From positions 117,521-181,520 of the forward strand of contig JAGTTR010000002.1 of NCBI GenBank assembly GCA_018223385.1: a stretch of DNA of 64,000 nt, written 5' to 3'. Made by a program: the position numbers and the translations under genes. The notes below the pieces were generated by a model. That model worked only from the letters and a program-made list of their open reading frames with translations. It had not been told where the DNA came from and did not search any database. Shown one piece after another: positions 9,121-18,798 of the stretch. Numbering within the stretch: the first letter of the stretch is position 1; the number at the start of each line of letters is the position of its first letter. Source of the stretch: Oscillospiraceae bacterium Marseille-Q3528. GTDB taxonomy: Bacteria > Bacillota > Clostridia > Lachnospirales > Lachnospiraceae.

Positions 9121-11940
9121 ATGCCTGCATCGGCAAAGGGAAAGACAGCAACGAGAAAATCAACAGCATCAAAGAATACAAAGAGAAATTCTTCCAATAA
9201 GAACACGACAACCAGAAAATCATCCGCAGGCAGAGCCTCTTCGAACAGAAGAAAGCGGAACACGAAGAAGGAGGAAAGCTTTTTAAAGAGCGAGATCATT
9301 ACCCTGGTGACGCTGGCCATCAGCGTGGTCCTTCTGCTGAGCTGCTTTGGGGTGGGCGGATACGTGGGAAAATATGTGGCGGACGCTTTGTTTGGTGTCT
9401 TCGGGACACTGGCCTACGTGTTCCCCCTTGTCCTTTTTGTGGGAACGGCCTTTCACATGTCCAACCGGGGCAATCCGGCGGCAGCTCTGAAGCTGGCAGC
9501 CGGGATCTTGGCTTTCACTCTGGTGGATTCCCTGATCCAGCTGCTGGCGGCAGATAAGGCAGCGGCGGGGATGATCGGCTATTATGCCTACGGCGCCGCA
9601 AGACATATCAGCGGCGGCTGGCTGGGCGGTGTGATCACCGGAGCACTGTATCCGGCCCTTGGCATGGCAGGCCAGCTGATCGTTACCCTTATTCTGCTCA
9701 TCATCTGTGCCGTGGTCATCACCGAGCGTTCCTTTGTGGGACAGGTACAGAAGAGCGGCCGGAAGGTGGCTGACCGGGCCAGAGAGGATGCCGAGCGCAG
9801 AAGAGAGCACGCCCAGATGGTACGGGAAGAGCGGGAGAGAGAGCGTGCCTTGCGCATGGATCACAAGGTAACCGGTGTGGCCATGGAGGATATCCAGCTG
9901 GAGCCCCGTCCGGAGAGCGCAGACGTGCACGAAGTGGGACGCTTTGGCCGGAAGAAGAAAGACGTACAGACGCAGGAACAGCCCCTGCAGGCACGGGAGC
10001 CGGAGGAAAATGCTTCCACAGCGGAGGCCGATGTTTCCCGGGCTGCACAGAAGCAGGATACAAGAGAAGAAGACAGTGCATCGGATTTCCCCAGAGGAAA
10101 GGATGCCTTTACGATCACCGGTATCCGTATGAAGGAGGAGCCGGAGGAGGCACCGGTTCATGCAGCCTTTGGCGGTCTCACCGGGGAGATGCAGGAGCGG
10201 GTGGCACCGGATATCCCGGCCCGGGCCGGATCCGGCAGCCAAAGGGATGCCGGCAGTGTTGCGATGCCGACAGATGGTGCAGAAACTGACGTTTATGGAG
10301 AGGACGCTTTCGACGCAGGTCGCGGGGAGAGCGAACCTGCCAGACGGGAGCCTGCCCGTCACACACCGGCATCCGGCAGCAAGGTCGGTGCAGCTGATGA
10401 TGGAAAGCCGGTGACAGCAGAGGACATTGACCAGGAGATCCAGCAGAAGGAAGAGACGGATCCCCTGAAGGAATACCATTTCCCGCCCCTGGATCTTTTG
10501 AAAAAGGGCAAGGCTACCGGCGGCAACACCGAGGAGCAGCTGCGGGAGACGGCGGCCAAGCTGCGGGACACGTTGCACAATTTCGGTGTCAACGTGACCA
10601 TCACCAATGTGAGCTGTGGCCCGGCGGTGACCCGGTATGAACTGCAGCCGGAGCAGGGCGTGAAGGTGAGCAAGATCGTGGGCCTGTCGGATGACATCAA
10701 GCTGAATCTGGCGGCGGCAGATATCCGTATCGAAGCACCGATCCCCGGCAAGGCGGCTGTGGGCATTGAGGTGCCCAACAAGACCAACAGTGCCGTGATG
10801 CTCCGGGATCTGCTGGAGAGCAAGGAGTTCCAGAACCATCCGTCCCGGATCGCCTTTGCAGCCGGAAAGGACATTGCAGGCCAGGTGGTGGTGACAGATA
10901 TCGCCAAGATGCCGCACCTGCTCATTGCGGGCGCTACCGGTTCCGGTAAATCCGTCTGCATCAACACGATCATCATGAGCATCCTCTATAAGGCCAAGCC
11001 GGATGAGGTGAAGCTTATCATGATAGACCCCAAGGTGGTGGAGCTGTCCGTATACAACGGCATTCCCCATCTGTACATACCTGTCGTGACCGATCCGAAG
11101 AAGGCTGCAGGCGCCCTGAACTGGGCCGTGGCGGAGATGATGGACCGGTATCAGAAGTTTGCGGAGAGCGGTGTCCGGGATCTGAAGGGCTACAACGAGA
11201 AAGTGGAGGGTCTGAAAGATATCGAGAGCGACACCAAGCCCACCAAACTGCCGGAGATCGTTATCATCGTGGACGAGCTGGCTGACCTGATGATGGTGGC
11301 TCCCGGTGAGGTGGAGGATGCCATCTGCCGTCTGGCACAGCTGGCCAGAGCTGCGGGCATTCATTTGATCATTGCGACCCAGCGTCCTTCGGTAAATGTC
11401 ATTACCGGACTGATCAAGGCCAATATGCCTTCGAGAATTGCTTTTTCCGTGTCCTCGGGAGTTGACTCCCGGACCATTCTTGATATGAACGGCGCAGAGA
11501 AGCTGCTGGGAAAAGGAGATATGCTTTTTTATCCCCAGGGTTACCAGAAACCGGCCCGTGTACAGGGTGCTTTTGTATCCGACGAGGAGGTGGCGGCAGT
11601 CGTGAATTTCCTGGCCAGACAGCAGTCCGCAGTGTCCTACAACCAGGCCATTGAGGAGCGCATGAATGCGGTACAGGATGCAGGCGCAGGCCAGACGGCA
11701 GGAGGCAGCGGCCCGGAAAGGGACGCTTACTTCGTGGAAGCCGGGAAGTTCATCATTGAGAAGGACAAGGCGTCCATCGGTATGCTGCAGCGCTGGTTCA
11801 AGATCGGTTTTAACCGGGCGGCAAGAATTATGGATCAGCTGGCGGAAGCCGGTGTCGTGGGCGAGGAAGAAGGAACAAAACCGCGGAAGGTTCTCATGAG
11901 CATGGAAGAATTTGAACAGTACGTGGACGAATATGTATAA
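9121..11940 (+). CDS. ftsK: DNA translocase FtsK/SpoIIIE
   Basis: A 939-residue membrane-anchored DNA pump that clears chromosome from the closing septum and, in spore formers, moves it into the forespore. A basic Ser/Thr/Lys-rich N-terminus (1-55) is followed by several membrane helices (about 58-205), a long charged low-complexity linker (about 210-460), and the motor domain. Walker A is GATGSGKS (604-611) and Walker B ends at Asp718 in [10 protein letters not shown]. The C-terminal winged-helix gamma domain (about 870-935) recognises orienting DNA sequences. GGAGG lies 8 bases upstream. The tepA-ftsK order matches B. subtilis tepA-spoIIIE. Confidence 0.95.
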   Translation: MPASAKGKTATRKSTASKNTKRNSSNKNTTTRKSSAGRASSNRRKRNTKKEESFLKSEIITLVTLAISVVLLLSCFGVGGYVGKYVADALFGVFGTLAYVFPLVLFVGTAFHMSNRGNPAAALKLAAGILAFTLVDSLIQLLAADKAAAGMIGYYAYGAARHISGGWLGGVITGALYPALGMAGQLIVTLILLIICAVVITERSFVGQVQKSGRKVADRAREDAERRREHAQMVREERERERALRMDHKVTGVAMEDIQLEPRPESADVHEVGRFGRKKKDVQTQEQPLQAREPEENASTAEADVSRAAQKQDTREEDSASDFPRGKDAFTITGIRMKEEPEEAPVHAAFGGLTGEMQERVAPDIPARAGSGSQRDAGSVAMPTDGAETDVYGEDAFDAGRGESEPARREPARHTPASGSKVGAADDGKPVTAEDIDQEIQQKEETDPLKEYHFPPLDLLKKGKATGGNTEEQLRETAAKLRDTLHNFGVNVTITNVSCGPAVTRYELQPEQGVKVSKIVGLSDDIKLNLAAADIRIEAPIPGKAAVGIEVPNKTNSAVMLRDLLESKEFQNHPSRIAFAAGKDIAGQVVVTDIAKMPHLLIAGATGSGKSVCINTIIMSILYKAKPDEVKLIMIDPKVVELSVYNGIPHLYIPVVTDPKKAAGALNWAVAEMMDRYQKFAESGVRDLKGYNEKVEGLKDIESDTKPTKLPEIVIIVDELADLMMVAPGEVEDAICRLAQLARAAGIHLIIATQRPSVNVITGLIKANMPSRIAFSVSSGVDSRTILDMNGAEKLLGKGDMLFYPQGYQKPARVQGAFVSDEEVAAVVNFLARQQSAVSYNQAIEERMNAVQDAGAGQTAGGSGPERDAYFVEAGKFIIEKDKASIGMLQRWFKIGFNRAARIMDQLAEAGVVGEEEGTKPRKVLMSMEEFEQYVDEYV

Positions 11941-11963
11941 AAAATAAGAGGCGGAGGAGACGA

Positions 11964-13637
11964 ATGATGAAGACAGATATTGAAATCGCACAGGAAGCGG
12001 TCATGAAGCCAATCACAGAAGTAGCGGCAGCACTGGATATTACCCAGGATGAATTGGAACTTTACGGCAAATATAAGGCAAAACTGTCCTCTGAGCTGTG
12101 GGAGAAGATCAAAGACCGGAAAGACGGAAAACTGGTTCTTGTCACGGCCATCAACCCCACACCGGCGGGAGAAGGTAAGACGACCACCACGGTGGGCCTG
12201 GGGGAAGCCATGGCCAAGCTTGGCAAAAAGGCAGTCATCGCCCTTCGGGAGCCTTCTCTTGGGCCGTGCTTCGGCATCAAAGGCGGCGCAGCCGGCGGCG
12301 GTTACGCCCAGGTTGTTCCCATGGAAGATTTAAATCTGCATTTTACCGGTGATTTTCATGCCATCACCTCTGCCAACAATCTGCTGGCTGCGTTACTGGA
12401 CAACCACATTCAGCAGGGCAATGCGTTAAATATTGATACGAGACAGATCGTCTGGAAACGTTGTCTGGACATGAATGACCGCGTTCTTCGAAATATCGTG
12501 GTTGGTCTGGGCAGCAAGATGGACGGCTTTGTCCGGGAGGATCATTTTGTCATTACGGTGGCATCGGAGATCATGGCGATCCTCTGTCTTGCCAACGATA
12601 TGAAGGATCTGAAAGAGCGTCTGGGCAAGATCATCGTTGCCTACAACATGGACGGAGATCCGGTGACTGCGGCAGATCTGCACGCGGTAGGCTCCATGGC
12701 AGCCCTTCTGAAGGATGCCTTAAAGCCCAATATGATCCAGACACTGGAGCATACGCCTGCGCTTGTCCACGGCGGCCCCTTCGCCAATATTGCACACGGC
12801 TGCAACAGTGTACAGGCGACAAAGATGGCACTGAAAATGGCAGATATCGCCATCACAGAGGCAGGCTTCGGTGCCGATCTGGGCGCAGAGAAGTTCTTTG
12901 ATATCAAATGCCGGATGGCAGGCCTGCATCCGGATGCGGCAGTGCTGGTGGCAACCGTGCGTGCACTGAAATACAACGGCGGCGTGGCAAAGGCTGATCT
13001 GGCAGCGCCCAACCTGGAGGCTGTGAAGAAGGGTATCTGCAATCTGGAGAAGCATATCGAAAATCTGCAGAAGTACGGCGTACCGGTGGTGGTGACGCTG
13101 AACGCTTTTGTGACCGACACCGAGGAAGAGGTGGCATACATCCGCAGCTTCTGTGAGGCGCGCGGCTGTGCTTTCGCCCTGTCTGAGGTATGGGCAAAGG
13201 GCGGCGAAGGCGGTAAGGCACTGGCAGAGAAGGTCATCGAGACACTGGAGACAAAGACCTCTTCCTTCCATCCCATTTATGAGGATGACTGCAGCCTGAA
13301 GGATAAGATCGAGACGGTGGCAAAAGAAATCTACGGCGCAGACGGTGTGACCTATGCCCCCGCTGCACAGAAGATGTTAAAGAAGATCGAAGATATGGGA
13401 TTCGGTCATCTGCCGGTATGCATGGCCAAGACCCAGTATTCTCTGTCCGATGACGCCTCCAGGCTGGGACGGCCGGAGGGCTTCACCGTAAATGTCCGGG
13501 AAGTATATGTATCCGCAGGCGCAGGCTTTGTGGTAGCTATCACCGGCGCCATCATGACCATGCCGGGACTTCCCAAGGTGCCTGCAGCCAACGGCATTGA
13601 TGTGAGCGAGGACGGTGTGATCACAGGATTGTTCTAA
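11964..13637 (+). CDS. fhs: Formate--tetrahydrofolate ligase
   Basis: A 557-residue ATP-dependent enzyme that makes 10-formyltetrahydrofolate, the entry step of the methyl branch of acetogenesis and a supply for purine synthesis. The P-loop-like [14 protein letters not shown] (about 67-80) and [21 protein letters not shown] segments are diagnostic. Length matches the family (about 556). GGAGGAGA precedes two adjacent ATG codons (11964 and 11967), and either could be used. folD follows after about 94 bases, forming a one-carbon unit. It follows ftsK by 23 bases and may be read from the same promoter. Confidence 0.97.
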   Translation: MMKTDIEIAQEAVMKPITEVAAALDITQDELELYGKYKAKLSSELWEKIKDRKDGKLVLVTAINPTPAGEGKTTTTVGLGEAMAKLGKKAVIALREPSLGPCFGIKGGAAGGGYAQVVPMEDLNLHFTGDFHAITSANNLLAALLDNHIQQGNALNIDTRQIVWKRCLDMNDRVLRNIVVGLGSKMDGFVREDHFVITVASEIMAILCLANDMKDLKERLGKIIVAYNMDGDPVTAADLHAVGSMAALLKDALKPNMIQTLEHTPALVHGGPFANIAHGCNSVQATKMALKMADIAITEAGFGADLGAEKFFDIKCRMAGLHPDAAVLVATVRALKYNGGVAKADLAAPNLEAVKKGICNLEKHIENLQKYGVPVVVTLNAFVTDTEEEVAYIRSFCEARGCAFALSEVWAKGGEGGKALAEKVIETLETKTSSFHPIYEDDCSLKDKIETVAKEIYGADGVTYAPAAQKMLKKIEDMGFGHLPVCMAKTQYSLSDDASRLGRPEGFTVNVREVYVSAGAGFVVAITGAIMTMPGLPKVPAANGIDVSEDGVITGLF

Positions 13638-13731
13638 AAAATGACAGACGGCAGTGTCTGGAAGTATCCGGGCATTGCCGGGTATGATACAGATTCGACG
13701 GAAATCAGAAGACAGACAGGAGATGACAGCA

Positions 13732-14574
13732 TTGGCACAGATCATTGACGGAAAACAGATCTCAGCGCAGATCAAAGAGGAATTAAGGGAAGAAGCTGCG
13801 GCTTACAAAGCCCGTGGCATTGAGGCCGCTCTGGCCGTGATTCAGGTAGGGGAAGATCCGGCTTCCTCCATTTATGTGAGAAACAAGAAAAAGGCCTGTG
13901 CGTATGTGGGCGTTCGTTCAGAATCCTATGAGCTGCCCCGGGAGACGACCCAGGAGGCGCTGCTGGCACTGATCGAAGAGTTGAATGGCCGGGCGGACAT
14001 CCAGGGCATTCTCGTCCAGCTGCCGCTGCCGTCCCATATCGATGAGGACGCGGTGATCCGGGCCATCGCTCCGGAGAAGGATGTGGACGGCTTTCACCCG
14101 GAGAGCGTAGGCAGAATGTGCATCGGCGAACAGGGGTATCTTCCCTGCACTCCGGCGGGTATCATTCAGCTGCTGAAACGCTCCGGTGTTTCTATCGAGG
14201 GAAAAGAGTGCGTTGTGGTGGGCCGCAGTAACATTGTGGGCAAACCCATGGCGCTGCTGATGCTGCGGGAAAATGCCACGGTGACCATCACCCATTCCCG
14301 GACGAAGGATCTGCGGGAGGTGTGCCGCCGGGCAGATATTCTCATCGTTGCCATCGGCAAGCCCCGGTTTATCACGAAGGAATACGTGAAAGAGGGCGCC
14401 GTGGTCATCGACGTGGGTATCCACCGGGATGAGAACAACAAGATGTGCGGTGACGTGGATTTTGCAGATGTGGAGCCGGTGGCAGGTGCCATCACCCCGG
14501 TGCCGGGCGGCGTGGGGCCGATGACCATTGCCATGCTCATGAACAACTGCCTGGAAGCCATCCGAAACCGGTAA
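13732..14574 (+). CDS. folD: Bifunctional methylenetetrahydrofolate dehydrogenase/cyclohydrolase
   Basis: A 280-residue FolD that interconverts 5,10-methylene-, 5,10-methenyl- and 10-formyl-THF using NADP. Conserved features are YVRNKKKAC (catalytic Tyr and Lys), the QLPLP loop, the NADP-binding GRSNIVGKP, and the C-terminal PGGVGPMT. I choose TTG 13732 because AGGAG (13718-13722) is 9 bases away and the protein then begins MAQIIDGK, as FolD proteins do. An ATG at 13723 directly abuts AGGAG and is badly spaced. The preceding gene fhs supplies its formyl-THF partner reaction. Confidence 0.95.
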   Translation: MAQIIDGKQISAQIKEELREEAAAYKARGIEAALAVIQVGEDPASSIYVRNKKKACAYVGVRSESYELPRETTQEALLALIEELNGRADIQGILVQLPLPSHIDEDAVIRAIAPEKDVDGFHPESVGRMCIGEQGYLPCTPAGIIQLLKRSGVSIEGKECVVVGRSNIVGKPMALLMLRENATVTITHSRTKDLREVCRRADILIVAIGKPRFITKEYVKEGAVVIDVGIHRDENNKMCGDVDFADVEPVAGAITPVPGGVGPMTIAMLMNNCLEAIRNR

Positions 14575-14637
14575 CAGGCAGCATATCGAAGACGAACAAC
14601 TGACAGAAAATATTTTACAGGAAATGGGGAACCGAAC

Positions 14638-15858
14638 ATGCGCTGTCCCAAGTGTCATGCAGAAATAGAAGAAGGCTACTTATATTGTAAAAACTGCGGA
14701 GAAGAGATCCGGATCGTGCCGGACTATGATCCGCAGGTAGAAGACATGCTTTCCGGTTCGCTGAAGGATGTGGTGAAGGAAGCGCAGCAAAATGCGTCTG
14801 AGAAAGCGGCAGGCGTGCAGTCTGCCGCCGGACAGAGCGGGGAGAAGACCGCCTCCAATGCCGGGGCATCCGCTTCCAGAAAAACAGAAGGGACTTCCAG
14901 AACAGCGGGAAACGGCAGAAAACGCCATTCTCGGAAACGGCGTCTGACAGAAGGTGTCCTCTGTATCTGCATTCTGGCGATTGCGGGCCTGATCTCTGTG
15001 ACGCTGTTCCGGCGCAATTCCTACGACTACCAGTATCAGCTGGCCGTGAAAGCGGCTGCGGACAATGATGCTGACCGGGCATTAAAGTATCTGTCCCGGG
15101 CCATGGAGCTGGAGCCGGATCAGACGTATATGTGGCTTTTCAAGGCACAGATCGAGAAGGATTCCGGCGACCGGGAGGCCGCGGAGGAGAGCTGCCGGTA
15201 TATTTTGAGCAAGCTGGATCCGGACAACCAGGAAGTATACACCATGCTCATCGAGATGTACATTGAAGAGGGGGATCTGGACAGCGTGAAGGATACCCTT
15301 TCCCGGTGCCCGGTGCAGGCGGTAAAAAATTCCTTTGCGGATTATATCGCAGCGGTGCCCACCGCTTCCTTTGCCGACGGCATTTACTATGACACCATGG
15401 AAATTGAACTGGATGCGGATGGCCTGGACATTTATTTCACCACTGACGGCACCAAGCCGACCGTGAACAGTACGAAATATGAAGGCCCCATCCGGCTCAC
15501 CGAGGGCTCCAACACCATCCGGGCAGTGGCGGTATCGCCCAAGGGCGTCCTCAGCGACGAGGCCATTTTCAGCTATGAGATTTCCTATCTGGAGGCAGAG
15601 CCGCCGGTGGTCTCCCCGGATTCCGGCGAATACCCGGCAGAGGTGGAGATCGTCGTACAGGTGCCGGACGGTTGTACCGTGCTGTATACGCTGGACGGAA
15701 GCCTGCCAACCCTGGATTCTGCCGTATATGAAGCTCCGGTGAAGATCCGGACAAGCACCGTATTCACCGCGGTTTCTGTGTCCATGAGCGGAAGATTCAG
15801 CGAGTCCGTGGTGAGAAGATATACGATTGACGGAAGTGCTTCCGGGGATGAAGAATAA
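14638..15858 (+). CDS. Zinc-ribbon, membrane-anchored protein with TPR-like and chitobiase-C-terminal-like repeats
   Basis: A 406-residue protein without an assigned function. The N-terminal zinc ribbon has four cysteines (Cys3, Cys6, Cys17, Cys20). A basic linker leads to one membrane helix (about 104-121). Outside it are a TPR-like helical region (about 130-225, with AADNDADRALKYLSRAMELEPD) and two beta-rich repeats of the chitobiase/hexosaminidase C-terminal type (about 240-310 and 320-395), each with a DG(T/S)xPT-like motif (TTDGTKPT, TLDGSLPT). The topology implies a cytoplasmic ribbon and an extracytoplasmic, possibly glycan-binding part. It follows folD by 63 bases, and a bidirectional terminator follows. 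Confidence 0.8.
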   Translation: MRCPKCHAEIEEGYLYCKNCGEEIRIVPDYDPQVEDMLSGSLKDVVKEAQQNASEKAAGVQSAAGQSGEKTASNAGASASRKTEGTSRTAGNGRKRHSRKRRLTEGVLCICILAIAGLISVTLFRRNSYDYQYQLAVKAAADNDADRALKYLSRAMELEPDQTYMWLFKAQIEKDSGDREAAEESCRYILSKLDPDNQEVYTMLIEMYIEEGDLDSVKDTLSRCPVQAVKNSFADYIAAVPTASFADGIYYDTMEIELDADGLDIYFTTDGTKPTVNSTKYEGPIRLTEGSNTIRAVAVSPKGVLSDEAIFSYEISYLEAEPPVVSPDSGEYPAEVEIVVQVPDGCTVLYTLDGSLPTLDSAVYEAPVKIRTSTVFTAVSVSMSGRFSESVVRRYTIDGSASGDEE

Positions 15859-15895
15859 GAAGCAGGCCCCTGCATCAATGACAGATATGCGAGGT

Positions 15896-15945
15896 AAAAA
15901 AGAATGCTGGCGCAGATGTTCAGTCTGTATCCAACATTCTTTTTT
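15896..15945. terminator. Bidirectional terminator between convergent genes
   Basis: Perfect 11-pair arms AAAAAAGAATG (15896-15906) and CATTCTTTTTT (15935-15945), with a further TGG/CCA pairing inside. The A/T ends can serve both the upstream plus-strand gene and xpt on the minus strand. Confidence 0.85.
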
Positions 15946-15996
15946 CAAAAGCAGTAAACTGCAGGTATCTTCTTTCCGGTCACAGGAACGTGATCG

Positions 15997-16578
15997 CTAT
16001 GCTTCCTCCGGAATAAATGTGATATGATCGACATCCATCTCGGCGATCCGTGCCAGAGAGTATACGTGAAGTCCCTGGGAATTGAGCTTCTCACGACCAG
16101 GCTGGAAGGATTTCTCGATGAGTACACCCAGGCCTGCTACGGTAGCATTGGCTTTCCGGATGAGACGAAGAGCGCCGGTGGCAGCCTCGCCGTTGGCAAG
16201 GAAATCATCCACAAGAAGTACATGGTCGGTATCGGACAGATATTTGCGTGCCAGAGTCAGCTGATAACTGATCTCCTTGGTGAAGGAGACAACCTCGGTC
16301 TGGATCACATCGGTTTTCAGGATCGCAGAGCTCTGTTTTTTCAGGATCAGAAGCGGTACGCCCAGCTCACAGGCAACGAACAGTGCCGGGGAAATACCGG
16401 AGCTTTCAATGGTCATGACCTTGGTGACGCCCTGATCTTTGAAGTGGTTGGCGATGTCGCGGCCCATTTCCTGCATGAGCACGGGATCTACCTGATGGTT
16501 AATAAAAGAGTCAACTTTGAGGATTGCAGGGCTTAATACGTTTCCCTCTGCCAGAATACGATCTTCCAGTAATTTCAT
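15997..16578 (-). CDS. xpt: Xanthine phosphoribosyltransferase
   Basis: A 193-residue purine salvage enzyme that makes XMP from xanthine and PRPP. It matches Xpt in length and has the PRPP-binding motif VLLVDDFLANGEAATG (about 123-138). The start MKLLEDRIL is typical. AAAGGTGG is 9 bases upstream of ATG. The gene has its own promoter with a leader of only about 40 bases, so the purine riboswitch found before xpt in Bacillus is absent here. It probably forms a single-gene transcript that ends at the shared terminator. Confidence 0.96.
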   Translation of the reverse strand: MKLLEDRILAEGNVLSPAILKVDSFINHQVDPVLMQEMGRDIANHFKDQGVTKVMTIESSGISPALFVACELGVPLLILKKQSSAILKTDVIQTEVVSFTKEISYQLTLARKYLSDTDHVLLVDDFLANGEAATGALRLIRKANATVAGLGVLIEKSFQPGREKLNSQGLHVYSLARIAEMDVDHITFIPEEA

Positions 16579-16623
16579 TTGTATGTACCACCTTTGTTAT
16601 GAAATGATTAAAAAATTAAGTTT

Positions 16624-16652
16624 ACTATAGCATGGATTTCAGACATTTTCAA
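16624..16652 (-). promoter_or_regulatory. Sigma-A promoter of xpt
   Basis: On the minus strand, TTGAAA (16647-16652) is 17 bases from TATAGT (16624-16629), which has an extended TGC. Confidence 0.8.
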
Positions 16653-16733
16653 GCCGCAGAACAGTATATTGCCACAGCAGATGACGGTTGGCTGTCTGTC
16701 GCGGGAATGATGTGTCGGGCATGGTCAAGCGGC

Positions 16734-17534
16734 TCAGGATTCATAGTAGTGTTCGTAGAGTGTCTCAGCCAGCGTATCCATATAGTCTTCGTTCAGAGCA
16801 TATTCCCGGCGGATCAGCTCGCGGATCCGGTTCGTCCGGGCGTAGTAATTGATCTCATTGGAGTCCTGCAGCTGCAAATCTTCCTCGATATCCGCTCTGG
16901 TATAAGTAGCGGTGAACCAGGAGAGGATCTGAGAAGTGCGGTCGTCTTCCTCCTTTGCCTCCTGCCGAAGTCCCTTGACCTTTTGGGCACTGTGGATACC
17001 GATGCCGATGAACACCAGAAACAGCAGGCTCATGACGCTCAGCATCAGCACTTTGCTGGAAGCGGCGAAGGGGAAGGGAATGACACCGGCCAGAATGAGG
17101 ACGATGAGCACCATGCCGATGATGCCCACGGCCAGAAAAGCGGAGGCAGTGGAGCGGACATCCTCCAGCTGATCCTTCTTTTTTTGATAGGGGGAGCCGG
17201 AAACTTTGGCCTGCGCGGAGGCTTCGTGCTCCTCCGGGACAGCTTTTTCTGCACGTAATTTGGCAAAATATTGTTCGGTGGGTTTCTGGATCTCCTCCGC
17301 GCGGGATGCGGGGACAAGCACCCGATACTTGCCGCTTTCCTGATCAAATTCCAGGGCGCAGTAATCCACCCCCAGATATTCATAATAGGCCACCAGGCCA
17401 AGGGCAGTTTCCTCCGGCAGGGAAGCGATACATACTTTCTCCTCGGGAAGCTCCTCCACCAGACGGCTGCCGCAATCCGGACAGGCCGTCACGCCATCGC
17501 GGTATTCAGTTTTACATTTGGGACACCAGGGCAT
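16734..17534 (-). CDS. Zinc-ribbon membrane protein of unknown function
   Basis: A 266-residue protein that I do not recognise beyond its parts. The N-terminal zinc ribbon has Cys4, Cys7, Cys18 and Cys21. A compact domain (about 30-85, CIASLPEETALGLVAYYEYLGV) resembles putative signal-transducing domains that follow ribbons in other Firmicutes. Two hydrophobic helices (about 135-185) then anchor it, and a charged C-terminal region (to 266) follows. The start ATG 17534 has AGGAGG upstream; an open frame further upstream is not supported. It has its own promoter and no visible terminator, in the 155-base gap before xpt. Confidence 0.75.
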   Translation of the reverse strand: MPWCPKCKTEYRDGVTACPDCGSRLVEELPEEKVCIASLPEETALGLVAYYEYLGVDYCALEFDQESGKYRVLVPASRAEEIQKPTEQYFAKLRAEKAVPEEHEASAQAKVSGSPYQKKKDQLEDVRSTASAFLAVGIIGMVLIVLILAGVIPFPFAASSKVLMLSVMSLLFLVFIGIGIHSAQKVKGLRQEAKEEDDRTSQILSWFTATYTRADIEEDLQLQDSNEINYYARTNRIRELIRREYALNEDYMDTLAETLYEHYYES

Positions 17535-17576
17535 ACGCAATACCTCCTTGATAAACTTAAGATACCTGATATCATA

Positions 17577-17605
17577 AGTATACCCTTTTTTATAGGTCAT
17601 CACAA
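17577..17605 (-). promoter_or_regulatory. Probable promoter of the zinc-ribbon membrane protein
   Basis: On the minus strand, TTGTGA (17600-17605) is 17 bases from TATACT (17577-17582), about 42 bases upstream of the start. Confidence 0.55.
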
Positions 17606-17678
17606 GAACAATCCGCAGAAATCCATCTGGAACAACCGTCCATCTTGTGTTATGCTAATAGCCGAAGAGGAGAAAACG

Positions 17679-18158
17679 ATGAGAATTACGATCTTGTGTG
17701 TGGGAAAAATAAAGGAAAAATTTTACAGTGCCGCTGTGGACGAGTATAAAAAGCGGCTGAGCAGATACTGCCGCCTGGATATCGTGGAGGTGGCGGATGA
17801 GAAGACGGAAGAAGGGGCTTCCCCGGTGCAGGAAGAGCAGGTACGGGAAAAAGAAGGGGAGCGCCTGCTGAAACAGATGAAGGACGATGCTTATACGGTC
17901 ACCCTGGAGATCAGGGGGGAGATGCCGGATTCCGTACAGCTGGCGGAGAAGATTGAGCAGCTGGGTGTCCGGGGCGTGAGCCATATCCAGTTTGTCATCG
18001 GCGGTTCCCTGGGGCTGTCCAGGGCTGTCATGGCCCGGGCGGACTATCGCCTGAGTTTTTCGAAGATGACCTTTCCCCATCAGCTCATGCGGGTAATTCT
18101 GCTGGAGCAGATCTACCGGTCATTTCGCATCACAAGGGGAGAGCCGTACCATAAATAA
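17679..18158 (+). CDS. rlmH: 23S rRNA (pseudouridine1915-N3)-methyltransferase
   Basis: A 159-residue SPOUT-class methyltransferase that modifies pseudouridine 1915 in helix 69 of 23S rRNA using S-adenosylmethionine. The trefoil-knot motifs are clear: FVIGGSLGLS (about 105-114) and the C-terminal LLEQIYRSFRITRGEPYHK, which closes the active site and is near-invariant. The true start is ATG 17679 with GAGGAG upstream; the frame is open upstream over the opposite-strand gene, but that part is not homologous. Length matches the family exactly. Confidence 0.96.
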   Translation: MRITILCVGKIKEKFYSAAVDEYKKRLSRYCRLDIVEVADEKTEEGASPVQEEQVREKEGERLLKQMKDDAYTVTLEIRGEMPDSVQLAEKIEQLGVRGVSHIQFVIGGSLGLSRAVMARADYRLSFSKMTFPHQLMRVILLEQIYRSFRITRGEPYHK

Positions 18159-18252
18159 ACATATACGATGGCAAAAGATCAGGCAGACGGAACATACCAA
18201 CCCCGATAAAATAAAAACAGAAACAAAAAATAGAAGTAGAATGGAGTAACCT

Positions 18253-18798
18253 ATGAATCTGGAACAGAATTTATACGACACCGTGAGGGAATGGCAGCTG
18301 AAGCTCGGTTACCAGAGAGAAGAAATGCGGCTGTATTATCCGGAAGAGTCCCTGCTGGAGCTTCTGGATACGACAAAGGAGGCATTGCCGGAGGCGGCAA
18401 AGGCATTTGCAGCGCAGATGGCGGACAGGCTGGGCAGCATTCAGGTGATGCCCACTGAAAAAAAGGACGGCAGATGGTGTGTGTGCATTCCGCCGGAGGG
18501 AGTGACCTATGTGTGGGAGCATGTGCCGGAACCGGCATTTTTGAAAGCTTTTCTGACCGTATTGAAAACGCCGGGAGCCACCCTTTCGGATGTGGAGCAG
18601 CTGTTCGTCACCACCGCGCCGGAGCAGGCACGAAGCCTTCAGACAGAGCCCCAGGCCAAGGGCTTCTGGTTTGCCGACGGACAGCCGGATCCTTATGTGT
18701 ATCACGTGGAGGTGGATGATTTCGGGCTGGAATATCACCGGTTTACGAGAAAATCCTATGAGGCACTGTTTGGAAATACGGAGGAATATGATGGATAA
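18253..18798 (+). CDS. Hypothetical protein, possibly DUF3877 family
   Basis: A 181-residue soluble protein with no signal peptide or membrane segment. It is mixed alpha/beta, with an acidic first half and segments such as REEMRLYYPEESLLELL and VYHVEVDDFGLEYHRFTRKSYEALFG. It resembles a Firmicutes family of unknown function (DUF3877), but this is from memory and tentative. GGAG precedes the ATG at a suitable distance. Its stop codon overlaps the start of the NYN-domain gene by 8 bases, so the two are probably translationally coupled and may work together. Confidence 0.6.
   Translation: MNLEQNLYDTVREWQLKLGYQREEMRLYYPEESLLELLDTTKEALPEAAKAFAAQMADRLGSIQVMPTEKKDGRWCVCIPPEGVTYVWEHVPEPAFLKAFLTVLKTPGATLSDVEQLFVTTAPEQARSLQTEPQAKGFWFADGQPDPYVYHVEVDDFGLEYHRFTRKSYEALFGNTEEYDG

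Noticed and set aside
9283..11991. A 902-codon open frame on the minus strand across ftsK
   Set aside because: It is antisense to a clear FtsK with full motifs and has no homologous features; it is His/Gln/Leu-rich, as expected from the codon bias of the real gene.
16579..16623. Purine riboswitch before xpt
   Set aside because: The predicted leader is only about 40 bases, too short for the aptamer.
17271..17678. N-terminal extension of rlmH by 136 codons
   Set aside because: It overlaps the opposite-strand zinc-ribbon gene, and RlmH homologues start at MRITILCVGKIK.
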